Shown in pieces: positions 40,050 to 49,398 of a stretch of DNA of 64,000 nucleotides (within the stretch, counting starts at the first letter, position 1; every line of letters starts with the position of its first letter). The translations under genes and the position numbers were made by a program. The stretch is from Streptomyces sp. YPW6 (GTDB taxonomy: Bacteria > Actinomycetota > Actinomycetes > Streptomycetales > Streptomycetaceae). The notes beneath the pieces were generated by a model. The model ran no database searches, was not told the DNA's origin, and saw nothing but the letters and a program-made list of their open reading frames with translations. Location of the stretch: contig NZ_CP076457.1 in assembly GCF_018866325.1 (NCBI RefSeq), forward strand, positions 2,949,001-3,013,000, written 5' to 3'.

Positions 40050-40754
40050 TCAGGCGCGGGTGGCCCGGTGCAGGGCCACCACGCCGCCGGTCAGGTTGCG
40101 CCACGCGACCTTCGACCAGCCCGCCTTCTGGAGCAGTGCGGCGAGGGCGGGCTGGTCGGGCCAGTCGCGGATGGACTCGGCGAGGTAGACGTACGCGTCC
40201 GGGTTGGACGACACCGCGCGGGCGGCCGGCGGGATCGCCCGCATCAGGTACTCCGTGTAGACCGTGCGGAACGGGGCCCAGGTCGGCTGGGAGAACTCGC
40301 AGATCACGACCCGGCCGCCGGGCTTCGTCACCCGGTGCAGCTCGCGCAGCGCCACCTCGGTGTCCTGGATGTTGCGCAGCCCGAAGGAGATCGTGACGGT
40401 GTCGAACGTCTCGTCCTTGAACGGCAGCTTCATCCCGTCACCGGCCGTGAACGGCATCCACGGGTGGCGTTCCTTGCCGACCTTGAGCATGCCGAGCGAG
40501 AAGTCGCACGGCACGACGTAAGCGCCCGCCTTCACGAAGGGCTGCGAGGAGGTCGCGGTGCCCGCCGCCAGGTCGAGGATCTTCTGCGCGGGGCGGGCGT
40601 CGACCGCCGCCGCGACCGCCTTGCGCCACAGCCGGGCCTGGCCGAGCGAGATCACATCGTTGGTCAGGTCGTAGTTGGCCGCCACACCGTCGAACATCGA
40701 GGCGACTTCGTGCGGCTGCTTTTCCAGGGAGGCTCGGGTCACCCTTCCATTCAA
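40050..40754 (-). CDS. menG: Demethylmenaquinone methyltransferase
   Basis: A 234-residue SAM-dependent C-methyltransferase for the last step of menaquinone synthesis. Signatures are [23 protein letters not shown], the SAM motif [10 protein letters not shown] and [12 protein letters not shown] at 40754 is used; a GTG at 40742 ([14 protein letters not shown]) would match many homologues but has its GGAAG directly adjacent. Confidence 0.95.
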   Translation of the reverse strand: MNGRVTRASLEKQPHEVASMFDGVAANYDLTNDVISLGQARLWRKAVAAAVDARPAQKILDLAAGTATSSQPFVKAGAYVVPCDFSLGMLKVGKERHPWMPFTAGDGMKLPFKDETFDTVTISFGLRNIQDTEVALRELHRVTKPGGRVVICEFSQPTWAPFRTVYTEYLMRAIPPAARAVSSNPDAYVYLAESIRDWPDQPALAALLQKAGWSKVAWRNLTGGVVALHRATRA

Positions 40755-40859
40755 GCAGCCGCGCCACCGGGATCAGCGAGGGTGGTCGCGCCCGCGCGGC
40801 CGGAGCACCGCGCGGGGCACGCGCGGACGCGGACGCGGGGTGCGGACGCCCGGGTGCGG

Positions 40860-40893
40860 ACGCGGGACGAGCACGCGGGACGAGCACGCGGGA
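40860..40893 (+). repeat. 13-bp direct repeat abutting a gene remnant
   Basis: ACGCGGGACGAGC is repeated at 40860 and 40873, with a third partial copy at 40886. Further CGGACGCGG copies precede it. It lies exactly at the broken 5' edge of the DUF3152 fragment. Confidence 0.65.
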
Positions 40894-41134
40894 GGTGCTG
40901 AAGCGCCGGCAGCTCGGTTCCCCGCGGTTCGACGGGCCCGTCTCCGAGTACCGGGCGCTGATCGTGAACCACGAGGTCGGCCACCGGCTGGGGCACGGCC
41001 ATGGGACCTGCCCGGGGCGGGGGCGTCCCGCGCCCGCGATGATGCAGCAGATCAACGGGCTGGAGGGCTGTGCCGCCAACGCCCGGCCGTACGACGCGCG
41101 GGGACGCCACCCGAGCGGTCCCCAGGTGCCGTGA
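40886..41134 (+). pseudogene. DUF3152 (zinc-protease-like) C-terminal remnant
   Basis: Only the last 80 or so residues of a protein normally above 200 remain: GSPRFDGPVSEYRALIVNHE, GHRLGHGH (HEVGH zinc motif), CPGRGRPAPAMMQQINGLEG and NARPYDARGRHPSGP before the stop. These match the conserved end of the actinobacterial DUF3152 family. The expected upstream part is absent; repeats occupy its place. A GTG at 40895 with GGAGG overlap could start a 79-residue peptide, but it would lack most of the fold. Confidence 0.75.
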
Positions 41135-41157
41135 CGTCCGCCCGCGCGGTGCCGGCC

Positions 41158-41814
41158 TCAGCGGGCGCGGTGCACCAGCCGCCCCGCGAGCACGGTCGCC
41201 ACGCAGGGCCGGGGCCCTCCCCCGTACAGCGCCGCCTCGTCGGGCACGTCGAAGAGCGCGAGGTCGGCCCGGCCGCCCACGGTCAGCGGGCCGTGCGCCG
41301 TACGGGCCAGATCGCCGCCCGCCGCGAAGGGGTCCAGGTCCGGCACGCCTTCCCCGGCCGGCGCCGGAGGCGGCGGGAGCTGGACCAGGCCCGACCGGGC
41401 GACGGCCGTGCGCAGCGCCGGGTCGTCCGCGCCGAAGGGGCCCGCGACATGCGTGGTGCCGTGGCGCAGCATCCGCTGGAGCCCCCGCCGTACGCTGCCC
41501 GCCCGCCGGGTGGCGTCCGCCGTCGCCGCCAGCCGATCGAACTCCTCGCCCCACAGGGGGAGTTCCCCCAGCTCACCGGCCTCGCGCGGGTCCGGGTGGT
41601 AGCAGCGGGTCAGCAGCTCCCGGGCCCGGTCCTGGCGCAGTCCCGGGGTGAGGAGGCCGGGCCAGCGGCGGACCCGGGCGGCCGGGTACGCGGCGGCGAC
41701 CTCCTCGTAGGGGCCGAGGGCCGCGATCCGGTCGCCGTCCACCGCGACCGCCCCGTCCACGACGGCCGCCGCGCCCACCGGGAGGACCAGGGGCGCGGCG
41801 TGAATCGTCAGCAC
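41158..41814 (-). CDS. Imidazolonepropionase-like (amidohydrolase-related) protein without metal motif
   Basis: A 218-residue protein with the composite-domain features of amidohydrolases at both ends: an N-terminal strand pair (VDGAVAVDGDRIAALGPYEE) and a C-terminal TVGGRADLALFDVPD with VLAGRLVH. The middle is short and, where active members have a PG-x-x-D-x-H-x-H metal motif, it reads LLTPGLRQDRAREL, so it is likely non-hydrolytic. It starts 7 bases after mqnC and is transcribed with it; a helper role in the futalosine pathway is inference. Confidence 0.8.
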   Translation of the reverse strand: MLTIHAAPLVLPVGAAAVVDGAVAVDGDRIAALGPYEEVAAAYPAARVRRWPGLLTPGLRQDRARELLTRCYHPDPREAGELGELPLWGEEFDRLAATADATRRAGSVRRGLQRMLRHGTTHVAGPFGADDPALRTAVARSGLVQLPPPPAPAGEGVPDLDPFAAGGDLARTAHGPLTVGGRADLALFDVPDEAALYGGGPRPCVATVLAGRLVHRAR

Positions 41815-41821
41815 GGTGGCG

Positions 41822-43021
41822 TCAGTTGGCGTTGAGGAGCTTCAGCTCCGGGTGGGCCGTGCCGCCCTCGATCGCGGTGGAGGAGATGTGCGAGACCACG
41901 CGCTCGTCGACCGGGTCGTTCGCCGGGTCGTCGTGCACGACGAGGTGCTCGTACGTGGTGGCGCGCTGCGCCGGGACCCGGTCCGCCTTGCGGATCAGGT
42001 CGATGATCTCCAGCCGGTTGGAGCGGTGCTTGGCGCCAGCCGAGGAGACGACGTTCTCCTCCAGCATGATCGAGCCGAGGTCGTCCGCGCCGTAGTGCAG
42101 GGACAGCTGGCCGACCTCCTTGCCGGTGGTGAGCCAGGAGCCCTGGATGTGGGCGACGTTGTCGAGGAAGAGCCGGGCGATGGCGATCATCCGCAGGTAC
42201 TCGAAGAGGGTGGCCTGCGTGCGGCCCTTCAGCTTGTTGTTCTCCGGCTGGTAGGTGTACGGGATGAAGGCGCGGAAGCCGCCCGTGCGGTCCTGGACGT
42301 CCCGGATCATCCTCAGGTGCTCGATGCGCTCGGCGTTGGTCTCGCCGGTGCCCATCAGCATGGTGGAGGTGGACTCGACGCCGAGGCCGTGGGCGATCTC
42401 CATGATCTCCAGCCACCGTTCGCCGGACTCCTTGAGCGGGGCGATGGCGGTGCGCGGCCGGGCGGGCAGCAGTTCGGCGCCCGCACCGGCGAAGGAGTCG
42501 AGTCCGGCGGCGTGGATGCGGCGGATGGCCTCCTCGGCGGAGACCTTGGAGATCCGGGCCATGTGCTCGATCTCGGAGGCGCCCAGGGAGTGGATGACCA
42601 GCTGCGGGTACGCCTTCTTGATCGCGGAGAAGTGCTCCTCGTAGTACTCCACGCCGAAGTCCGGGTGGTGGCCGCCCTGGAACATGATCTGGGTGCCGCC
42701 CAGCTCCACGGTCTCCGCGCAGCGGCGCAGGATGTCGTCGAGGTCGCGGGTCCAGCCCTTGTCGGTGGCCGTGGGCGGGGCGTAGAAGGCGCAGAACTTG
42801 CAGGCCGTGACGCACACGTTGGTGTAGTTGATGTTGCGCTCGATGATGTACGTCGCGATGTGTTCCGTACCGGCGTAGCGGCGGCGGCGTACGGCGTCGG
42901 CGGCGGCGCCCAGCGCGTGCAGCGGCGCGGACCGGTAGAGGTCGAGCGCCTCCTCCGGGGTGATCCGACCGCCTTCGGCGGCTCGGTCGAGGACGGGCTG
43001 AAGGTCGGCCTTCTCGGTCAC
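41822..43021 (-). CDS. mqnC: Cyclic dehypoxanthinyl futalosine synthase
   Basis: A 399-residue radical-SAM enzyme of the futalosine menaquinone route, which cyclises dehypoxanthine futalosine. The cluster ligands are C70, C74 and C77 (NVCVTACKFCAFY). Other family features are IMFQGGHHPDFG, SFAGAGAELL and GTGETNAERIEHL. GTG at 43021 follows AAGGTGA. The open frame extends further upstream, but that part lacks family sequence. Confidence 0.95.
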   Translation of the reverse strand: MTEKADLQPVLDRAAEGGRITPEEALDLYRSAPLHALGAAADAVRRRRYAGTEHIATYIIERNINYTNVCVTACKFCAFYAPPTATDKGWTRDLDDILRRCAETVELGGTQIMFQGGHHPDFGVEYYEEHFSAIKKAYPQLVIHSLGASEIEHMARISKVSAEEAIRRIHAAGLDSFAGAGAELLPARPRTAIAPLKESGERWLEIMEIAHGLGVESTSTMLMGTGETNAERIEHLRMIRDVQDRTGGFRAFIPYTYQPENNKLKGRTQATLFEYLRMIAIARLFLDNVAHIQGSWLTTGKEVGQLSLHYGADDLGSIMLEENVVSSAGAKHRSNRLEIIDLIRKADRVPAQRATTYEHLVVHDDPANDPVDERVVSHISSTAIEGGTAHPELKLLNAN

Positions 43022-43092
43022 CGGGCTGTCACCTTTCGGCGGTTTTTTGAGGATCCACGGACCGATCCAGCGTACGCCAGCCCCTTGTGCGA

Positions 43093-45102
43093 TCAGTCGC
43101 CGGACCGGGTGAGCTTCCCGTACGGGAGCCCTGCGGCGCGTTCCTTCGAGCGGTAGTCCAGGGTGCCGTCGTCGGCGAGGCGGAAGACGAGATCGGCCTC
43201 GGTGGTGGTGCACAGGCCGGGGGTGCTGGGGCGGTCCGGGTCGGTGGCCTCGCGGATGTCCAGCTCCTGCGCGGTGCCGGAGGCGAGGGTGCCGACGCTG
43301 TTGCAGGTGACGGTGATGCCGAGCTGGGAGATGGTCGTGCTCATGCGGACGACCCGCTCCCCCCGCTTCCCCTCGGTGAAGACGGCGGTGAGCGTGCCGT
43401 GGGGCTGCCCGGTCGTCTTCTCGGTGACCGGGCCCTCCCAGGTGCCGACGAACTCCTCGGGCAGCGCCTTCACCGGCTCGCCGTCCGCGTCGCCGGGCTC
43501 CTGGGACCCCGAGGAGGGCGGTTCCTCCGCTTCGGACGGGGAGGGGGCGGCGGTGGCCGACGGCGGGGAGGACCCGGCGTCGTTGCCCCGGTCGGCGTCG
43601 CCGCCCGGGAGGAGGCCGTCGAGCAGGCCCGTGCCGAGGCTGACGGCGGCGAGGGCGCCCGCCACGGCCAGGGCGACGGTGCAGCTGACCCGGCGGCCCC
43701 GCCGCTCGCCGGGTGTCTGCCGGTTCTCGGCGCTGACGGTGAAGGAGAGGCGGGGGTCGCCGCCGCGCTGCCCCGGCACGCCGCTGCCGCCGGGCGCGCC
43801 GCCGCCCTGCCGGTAGGTCCCGGCGTGCGCCGGGGGCGGGGGCCCGGCGGGGGCGGCCTTGGCCCGCGGGGTCATCGGGGGCGGCGGAGGGGGCGGCGTC
43901 CCGTAGTCGTCCTGCGGATGCGGCGTCCCGTACACGTCGTCCTGCGGGTGCGGCGGCCGGAACGGCACGCTGCCCTGCGGCGCCTCCGGTGCGGCTTCCT
44001 CCGGGGCTTCCGGTGCCGCTCCCCCCGGCGCTTCCCTCGGACGCGGGGTCCCGTACGACGCTTCCCGCGGGTCCGGGCCGGGCGGACCGGACTCACCGGC
44101 CCGGCCCGGTGCGGCCTCCCCCGGCCAGGGGCGAGGTCCCGCCCCCGCTCCCGCTCCCAGCGACGCGCTGCTGAAGGGCACCGGGCCCGACTGCACCGGG
44201 GCGTCCTGCGGTTCCAGGTCCAGCAGCGCCACCGCGGACCGGCTCACCTCGCGCACCAGCCGGCCCGGCAGCCAGCCGCCCGCCACCATCGCCATCGCCC
44301 CGCCCGGGGCGAGCGCCCGTGCGAGGTCGGCCGGGGCGGGGCGGGCGGCCGGGTCCTTGGCGAGGCAGCCCGCGACCACCTCGCGCAGCTCACCCGCCAG
44401 ATCGCCCAGCTCGGGTTCCTCGTGGACCACCTTGTAGAGGAGGACGGCGGAGGAGTCGCCCGGGAAGGGGGCGGCGCCCGTCGCCGCGTACGCGAGGACC
44501 GCGCCCAGCGAGAAGACGTCCGCCGCGCCGGAGACGTCCCGGCCCCGGATCTGCTCGGGCGCCATGTAGCCGGGCGAGCCGACGGAGACCCCGCTGGAGG
44601 TGAGCGAGACGGTCGCGCCCAGGGCCCGCGCGATGCCGAAGTCGATGAGGCGGGGGCCGTCCAGGGCGAGCAGCACGTTGGAGGGCTTCACATCGCGGTG
44701 GACGATGCCCTGGCCGTGGACGGCGGCGAGCGCCTCGGCGAGGCCCGCGCCCAGGGTGCGTACCGCGTGCTCGGGAAGCGGGCCGTGCTCGGTGATCGCC
44801 TGGGAGAGCGGGGGACCCGCGACGTAACCGGTGGCCACCCACGGCACCGGGGCGTCCGGGTCGGCGTCCAGGACCGGGGCCGTCCACTGCGCGCCGATGC
44901 GCCGGGCGGACTCCACCTCGCGCCGGAACCGGGCCCGGAACTGCTCGTCGAGGGCGAAATGGGGGTGGACCACCTTGACCGCGACCGTACGTCCGCCCGC
45001 GCTGCGGCCGAGATAGACCCGGCCCATACCGCCCGCGCCGAGCCTGCCGAGCAGCCGGTAGGCACCGATGGTGTGCGGTTCGCCCGCTTCCAGCGGCTGC
45101 AT
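43093..45102 (-). CDS. Transmembrane Ser/Thr protein kinase
   Basis: A 669-residue Hanks-type kinase. Gly-loop LGAGGMGRVY, catalytic Lys43 (VAVKVV), HRDVKPSN (135-142), DFG (154-156) and APEQIRG are intact. A Pro-rich linker with repeats of YGTP and HPQDD follows (about 300-430), then one membrane helix (VALAVAGALAAVSLGTGLL) and an external domain of about 150 residues with two cysteines that could form a disulfide. Its ligand is unknown. It lies between mqnA and mqnC but has its own upstream region. Confidence 0.92.
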   Translation of the reverse strand: MQPLEAGEPHTIGAYRLLGRLGAGGMGRVYLGRSAGGRTVAVKVVHPHFALDEQFRARFRREVESARRIGAQWTAPVLDADPDAPVPWVATGYVAGPPLSQAITEHGPLPEHAVRTLGAGLAEALAAVHGQGIVHRDVKPSNVLLALDGPRLIDFGIARALGATVSLTSSGVSVGSPGYMAPEQIRGRDVSGAADVFSLGAVLAYAATGAAPFPGDSSAVLLYKVVHEEPELGDLAGELREVVAGCLAKDPAARPAPADLARALAPGGAMAMVAGGWLPGRLVREVSRSAVALLDLEPQDAPVQSGPVPFSSASLGAGAGAGPRPWPGEAAPGRAGESGPPGPDPREASYGTPRPREAPGGAAPEAPEEAAPEAPQGSVPFRPPHPQDDVYGTPHPQDDYGTPPPPPPPMTPRAKAAPAGPPPPAHAGTYRQGGGAPGGSGVPGQRGGDPRLSFTVSAENRQTPGERRGRRVSCTVALAVAGALAAVSLGTGLLDGLLPGGDADRGNDAGSSPPSATAAPSPSEAEEPPSSGSQEPGDADGEPVKALPEEFVGTWEGPVTEKTTGQPHGTLTAVFTEGKRGERVVRMSTTISQLGITVTCNSVGTLASGTAQELDIREATDPDRPSTPGLCTTTEADLVFRLADDGTLDYRSKERAAGLPYGKLTRSGD

Positions 45103-45363
45103 ATGGACTCCCCCTGTGAACCCTGCGGACGGTGAAACCGTGGACGGTCATCCCTGTGGCTGGTCCGGACCCGGACCGAAGCCTAGGGGGCGCCACCGGC
45201 GCGGTCACCGGGAAACGGCCGGACCATTCCCCCGTCTCCGGCCAGGAGGGGATCTTTTCGCCCCGGGGAAAGGCGCGAATGTGTTGTTCCGCCACGCACC
45301 TTTCCCTGCCCGGTACGCCTATCCGGCAGACCTGTTCCGGGAAGGGATAAGGGAATTCCCCCT

Positions 45364-46266
<903 letters not shown>

Positions 46267-46330
46267 CTAGACCCGCACCGGTGCACGAGCACCACCGGGG
46301 CCCGTGCACCCCCCCTTTCCGCTCCCCGCT

Positions 46331-46383
46331 CCGGGGGCCCTTCCGAGGTCCTTCGGAAGGGCCCCCGGAGGACCTTCCGAAGG
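46331..46383. repeat. Two mutually exclusive hairpins
   Basis: Hairpin A is a perfect 16-bp stem: CCGGGGGCCCTTCCGA (46331-46346) with TCGGAAGGGCCCCCGG (46353-46368). Hairpin B pairs CCTTCGGAAGG (46350-46360) with CCTTCCGAAGG (46373-46383). They share bases, so only one can form at a time. Confidence 0.75.
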
Positions 46384-46521
46384 GCACTTCGCGGGGCCTC
46401 CCGCAGGCCGTCCGGCGGGGCGGTCAAACCTTCGGGTGAAGTGATCTTTCCCTCTACCGCTCTCCCGAGACTGCGTGCTAGGCTCGCCGCAAGTTGCAGT
46501 TTGGTTTCCCTTGCAGTACAG

Positions 46522-46553
46522 AGCCTGCGGAGCATGTGACCCGCAGGCTTTTG
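46522..46553 (+). promoter_or_regulatory. Terminator-like hairpin in the cold-shock leader
   Basis: AGCCTGCGG (46522-46530) pairs with CCGCAGGCT (46541-46549) around a 10-base loop, followed directly by TTT and then a T-rich stretch. It lies between the likely promoter (TAGGCT at 46479) and the coding start, so it could act as an attenuator or temperature-sensitive element. Confidence 0.6.
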
Positions 46554-46614
46554 TAGTTTTCAGACTTGTTTGCAGGTTCTGGAGCAGGGCAACCCTTTGG
46601 CCCAAGGAGGGCTT

Positions 46615-46818
46615 ATGGCTACCGGAACCGTCAAGTGGTTCAACGCTGAAAAGGGCTTCGGCTTCATCGCCCAGGACGGCGGCGGCCCGGATGTCTTCGT
46701 TCACTACTCCGCGATCAACGCGTCCGGGTTCCGCTCCCTCGAGGAGAACCAGGTCGTGAACTTCGACGTCACTCAGGGGCCCAAGGGTCCGCAGGCTGAG
46801 AACGTCACCCCGGCCTAG
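46615..46818 (+). CDS. CspA-family cold-shock protein
   Basis: A 67-residue single-OB-fold RNA/DNA-binding protein. RNP1 is KGFGFIAQ and RNP2 is DVFVHYSAI; the start is [16 protein letters not shown] at 46615 has a near-perfect AAGGAGG. An in-frame extension to 46570 exists but is leader sequence. It has a long structured 5' leader and a strong terminator. Confidence 0.97.
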   Translation: MATGTVKWFNAEKGFGFIAQDGGGPDVFVHYSAINASGFRSLEENQVVNFDVTQGPKGPQAENVTPA

Positions 46819-46860
46819 TTGCCCGGGTCGGCCGATCGCGGTCGCACAGAGCAGTACCCA

Positions 46861-46902
46861 AGGAGCCCCGCTCCCCCGCTTCGGCGGAGGAGCGGGGCTC
46901 CT
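46861..46902 (+). terminator. Terminator of the cold-shock gene
   Basis: A perfect 14-bp outer stem, AGGAGCCCCGCTCC (46861-46874) with GGAGCGGGGCTCCT (46889-46902), plus an inner CCGC-TTCG-GCGG hairpin. Confidence 0.9.
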
Positions 46903-46951
46903 GCCCGTGCACGGTCCGGATCGCGGTCCCGGACCGGCCCCGGGACCGTGC

Positions 46952-46976
46952 TTGACCTTGACCCCGTGTGAAGGGG
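46952..46976 (+). promoter_or_regulatory. MerR-type promoter/operator
   Basis: TTGACC at 46952 is a good -35. Downstream, CTTGACCCCGTGTGAAG (46957-46973) is an imperfect 17-bp palindrome of the kind MerR proteins bind between -35 and -10. It sits 19 bases before the merR-type start, suggesting autoregulation. Confidence 0.6.
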
Positions 46977-46991
46977 TGGTGTGGAGCCGTC

Positions 46992-47816
46992 ATGTTCACC
47001 ATCGGAGACTTCGCCAGGTACGGACGGGTGTCGCCCCGGATGCTGCGTCACTACGACGCCATCGGGCTGCTGCGCCCGGACCGCACCGACCCCGCCACCG
47101 GCTACCGCTTCTACGGCGCGGCCCAGCTCGCCCGGCTCAACCGGATCCTCGCACTCAAGGACCTCGGCTTCACGCTCCAGCAGGTGGGGGCGGTCCTGGA
47201 CGAGCAGGTGGGCCCGGAGGAGCTGCGCGGGATGCTGCGGCTGCGCCGGGCGGAGCTGGCGGAGGCGGCGGCAGCCGCGGCGGCGCGGCTGGCCCGGGTC
47301 GAGGCGAGGCTCCGGTCGATCGAGAGCGAGGGGCGCATGCCTGCCGAAGACGTCGTGATCAAGACCGTTCCCGCGGTCCGGGTGGCCGAGCTGACCGGGA
47401 CGGCCGCGAGCTACCAGCCGCAGGACATCGGGCCGGTGATCGGCCCGCTGTACGAGCGGCTCTTCCCGCTCCTGGAGGGCGCGGGCATCCGGCCCACCGG
47501 CCCCGGGATCGCCCGGTACGAGGACGAGCCCGGGGGCGGCGGGATCGTCGTGCACGCCGGGGTGACCGTGTCGGCCCCGGTGGGCGCGGCCGGGGACACG
47601 GAGGCGCGGGTGGTGGAGCTGCCGGCCTTCGAGGCGGCGACGGTCGTGCACCGGGGCGCGATGGACGACGTACTGCCGGCGGCCAACACCCTGGCGCGCT
47701 GGCTGGAGGCCAACGGCTACCGTTCCACGGGGTACGCCCGCGAGGTCAGCCTGGAGTGTCCGCCGGACCGGACGGGGTGGGTGACGGAGCTTCAGGAGCC
47801 GGTGGCGAAGGTCTGA
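46992..47816 (+). CDS. MerR family regulator with GyrI-like effector domain
   Basis: A 274-residue regulator. The winged-helix MerR domain is clear (FTIGDFARYGRVSPRMLRHY, then DAIGLLRP and YRFYGAAQLARLNRI), followed by a coiled coil (LAEAAAAAAARLARVEARL) and a GyrI/BmrR-like effector domain (VVIKTVPAVRVAELTGTA to the end). It resembles multidrug-binding activators such as BmrR. No adjacent efflux gene is present, so it may act on its own gene and distant targets. Confidence 0.92.
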   Translation: MFTIGDFARYGRVSPRMLRHYDAIGLLRPDRTDPATGYRFYGAAQLARLNRILALKDLGFTLQQVGAVLDEQVGPEELRGMLRLRRAELAEAAAAAAARLARVEARLRSIESEGRMPAEDVVIKTVPAVRVAELTGTAASYQPQDIGPVIGPLYERLFPLLEGAGIRPTGPGIARYEDEPGGGGIVVHAGVTVSAPVGAAGDTEARVVELPAFEAATVVHRGAMDDVLPAANTLARWLEANGYRSTGYAREVSLECPPDRTGWVTELQEPVAKV

Positions 47817-47864
47817 CGCACCGGGGGTACGGGGCGGAGGGCCCCGCTCCGTGCCCACCGACGC

Positions 47865-49085
47865 TCACGGGCCCGCCCAGAGGCCGTCCGGCGTGAGCCC
47901 CAGCAGCTCGATGGCGTTGCCGCGGACGATCCGCTCGACGACGTCCGGGGGCAGGTGCCCCATCTGCGCCTCGCCGACCTCGCGGGAGCGGGGCCAGGTG
48001 GAGTCGGAGTGCGGGTAGTCCGTCTCGTAGAGGACGTTGCCGACGCCGATCGCGTCGAGGTTCCTCAGCCCGAAGGCGTCGTCGAAGAAGCAGCCGTGGA
48101 CGTGCTCGGCGAAGAGTTCGGACGGGGGGCGGTGGACCTTCCCGGCGACGCCGCCCCAGGCGCGGTTCTCCTCCCAGACCACGTCGGCGCGCTCCAGGAT
48201 GTAGGGGATCCAGCCGATCTGCCCCTCCGCGTACATGATCCTGAGGTTGGGGAAGCGTTCGAACTTGCCGCTCATCAGCCAGTCGACCATCGAGAAGCAG
48301 CAGTTGGCGAAGGTGATGGTGGAGCCGACGGCGGGCGGGGCGTCGGCCGAGGTGGACGGCATCCGCGACGACGAGCCGATGTGCATGGCGATGACGGTGC
48401 CCGTCTCGTCGCAGGCCGCGAGGAGCGGATCCCAGTCGTCCGCATGTATGGACGGAAGCCCGAGATGGGGAGGTATCTCGGAGAACGCGACGGCGCGCAC
48501 GCCCCGCGCGGCGTTGCGCCGCACCTCGGCGGCGGCGAGCTCCGCGTCCCACAGCGGGATGAGGGTGAGGGGGATGAGGCGCCCGTGCGCCTCGGGGCCG
48601 CACCACTCCTCCACCATCCAGTCGTTGTAGGCGCGTACGCCGAGGAGCCCCAGCTCGCGGTCCTTGGCCTCGGTGAACGTCTGCCCGCAGAAGCGCGGGA
48701 AGGTCGGGAAGCAGAGCGCGGACTGGACGTGGTTGACGTCCATGTCGGCGAGCCGGTCGGGGACCGAGTAGGAGCCGGGCCGCATCTGCTCGTAGGTGAT
48801 GATCTCCAGCTTGATCTCGTCCCTGTCGTAGCCGACGGCGGTGTCCAGCCGGGTGAGCGGGCGGTGCAGGTCCTCGTACACCCACCAGTCGCCCACCGGA
48901 CCGTCGTCGCCCCTGGCGCCCATCACGGGCGCGAACTTTCCGCCCAGGAAGGTCATTTCCTTCAGGGGCGCGCGCACGACGCGCGGGCCGGAGTCCGCGT
49001 ACCGGGACGGGAGCCGGTCCCGCCAGACATGAGCGGGCTCCACCGTGTGGTCGTCCACCGAGATGATCTTCGGGAAGGTCTCCAT
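47865..49085 (-). CDS. Amidohydrolase (ACMSD-like, TIM-barrel metal-dependent hydrolase)
   Basis: A 406-residue amidohydrolase-2 protein. It has an N-terminal SVDDHTVEP (D-x-H in place of the usual H-x-H), IAMHIGSSS with a metal His, and a final ETDYPHSDSTWP with the catalytic Asp. Such proteins act as decarboxylases or hydrolases in ring catabolism. ATG at 49085 is used. Its promoter region contains a palindrome matching that of the acyl-CoA gene group 5.6 kb away, suggesting co-regulation. Confidence 0.88.
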   Translation of the reverse strand: METFPKIISVDDHTVEPAHVWRDRLPSRYADSGPRVVRAPLKEMTFLGGKFAPVMGARGDDGPVGDWWVYEDLHRPLTRLDTAVGYDRDEIKLEIITYEQMRPGSYSVPDRLADMDVNHVQSALCFPTFPRFCGQTFTEAKDRELGLLGVRAYNDWMVEEWCGPEAHGRLIPLTLIPLWDAELAAAEVRRNAARGVRAVAFSEIPPHLGLPSIHADDWDPLLAACDETGTVIAMHIGSSSRMPSTSADAPPAVGSTITFANCCFSMVDWLMSGKFERFPNLRIMYAEGQIGWIPYILERADVVWEENRAWGGVAGKVHRPPSELFAEHVHGCFFDDAFGLRNLDAIGVGNVLYETDYPHSDSTWPRSREVGEAQMGHLPPDVVERIVRGNAIELLGLTPDGLWAGP

Positions 49086-49398
49086 GCGTTCCACGGTAGC
49101 GCCGATCTGACGAACCGTCAGCTCTTGTGCGGGCACGGCCCGGCAGCACGGCGGTGAGCGCGGCGGGAGCGTGCGACGGGGCACGGTTCCCGAATCGTTG
49201 TCGAGGGCTTGTGCAGAGCGTCACCCACTGCTGACGAGGCAGCCCGGGACAAGGCAGACTGTTGAGCGCGATACCAGCGGTACCGCGCCATCCGGATGCC
49301 CACCGCACTTCGGCGCACGGCGGGCATGCGGGCGCGGGCACCACCGGCAGGATCCGCAGACGAGCGGGACCGGCAGGCGAGCAGGACAGGGGGCATCA
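49086..49398. other. Divergent promoter region between amidohydrolase and afsR
   Basis: Contains the operator at 49107-49121 and, nearer afsR, the ribosome-binding site GGGGGC. No gene and no strong hairpin recognised. Confidence 0.55.
49107..49121 (-). promoter_or_regulatory. TetR-type operator upstream of the amidohydrolase gene
   Basis: CTGAC-GAACC-GTCAG, 22 bases before the amidohydrolase ATG. On the minus strand it reads AGCTGACGGTTCGTCAGAT, nearly the same as the site at 54711. Confidence 0.7.

Noticed and set aside
43022..43213. 64-codon upstream extension of MqnC
   Set aside because: No family similarity, rich in Arg/Pro; GTG at 43021 gives the expected length.
46570..46614. In-frame upstream extension of the cold-shock protein
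   Set aside because: The leader lacks a ribosome-binding site at the TTG, while ATG at 46615 has AAGGAGG and gives the standard 67-residue length.
49171..49398. 76-codon upstream extension of AfsR
   Set aside because: The sequence is Arg/Gly-rich promoter DNA; the start MDRDGGPRVRVPEQR resembles known AfsR and has a ribosome-binding site.
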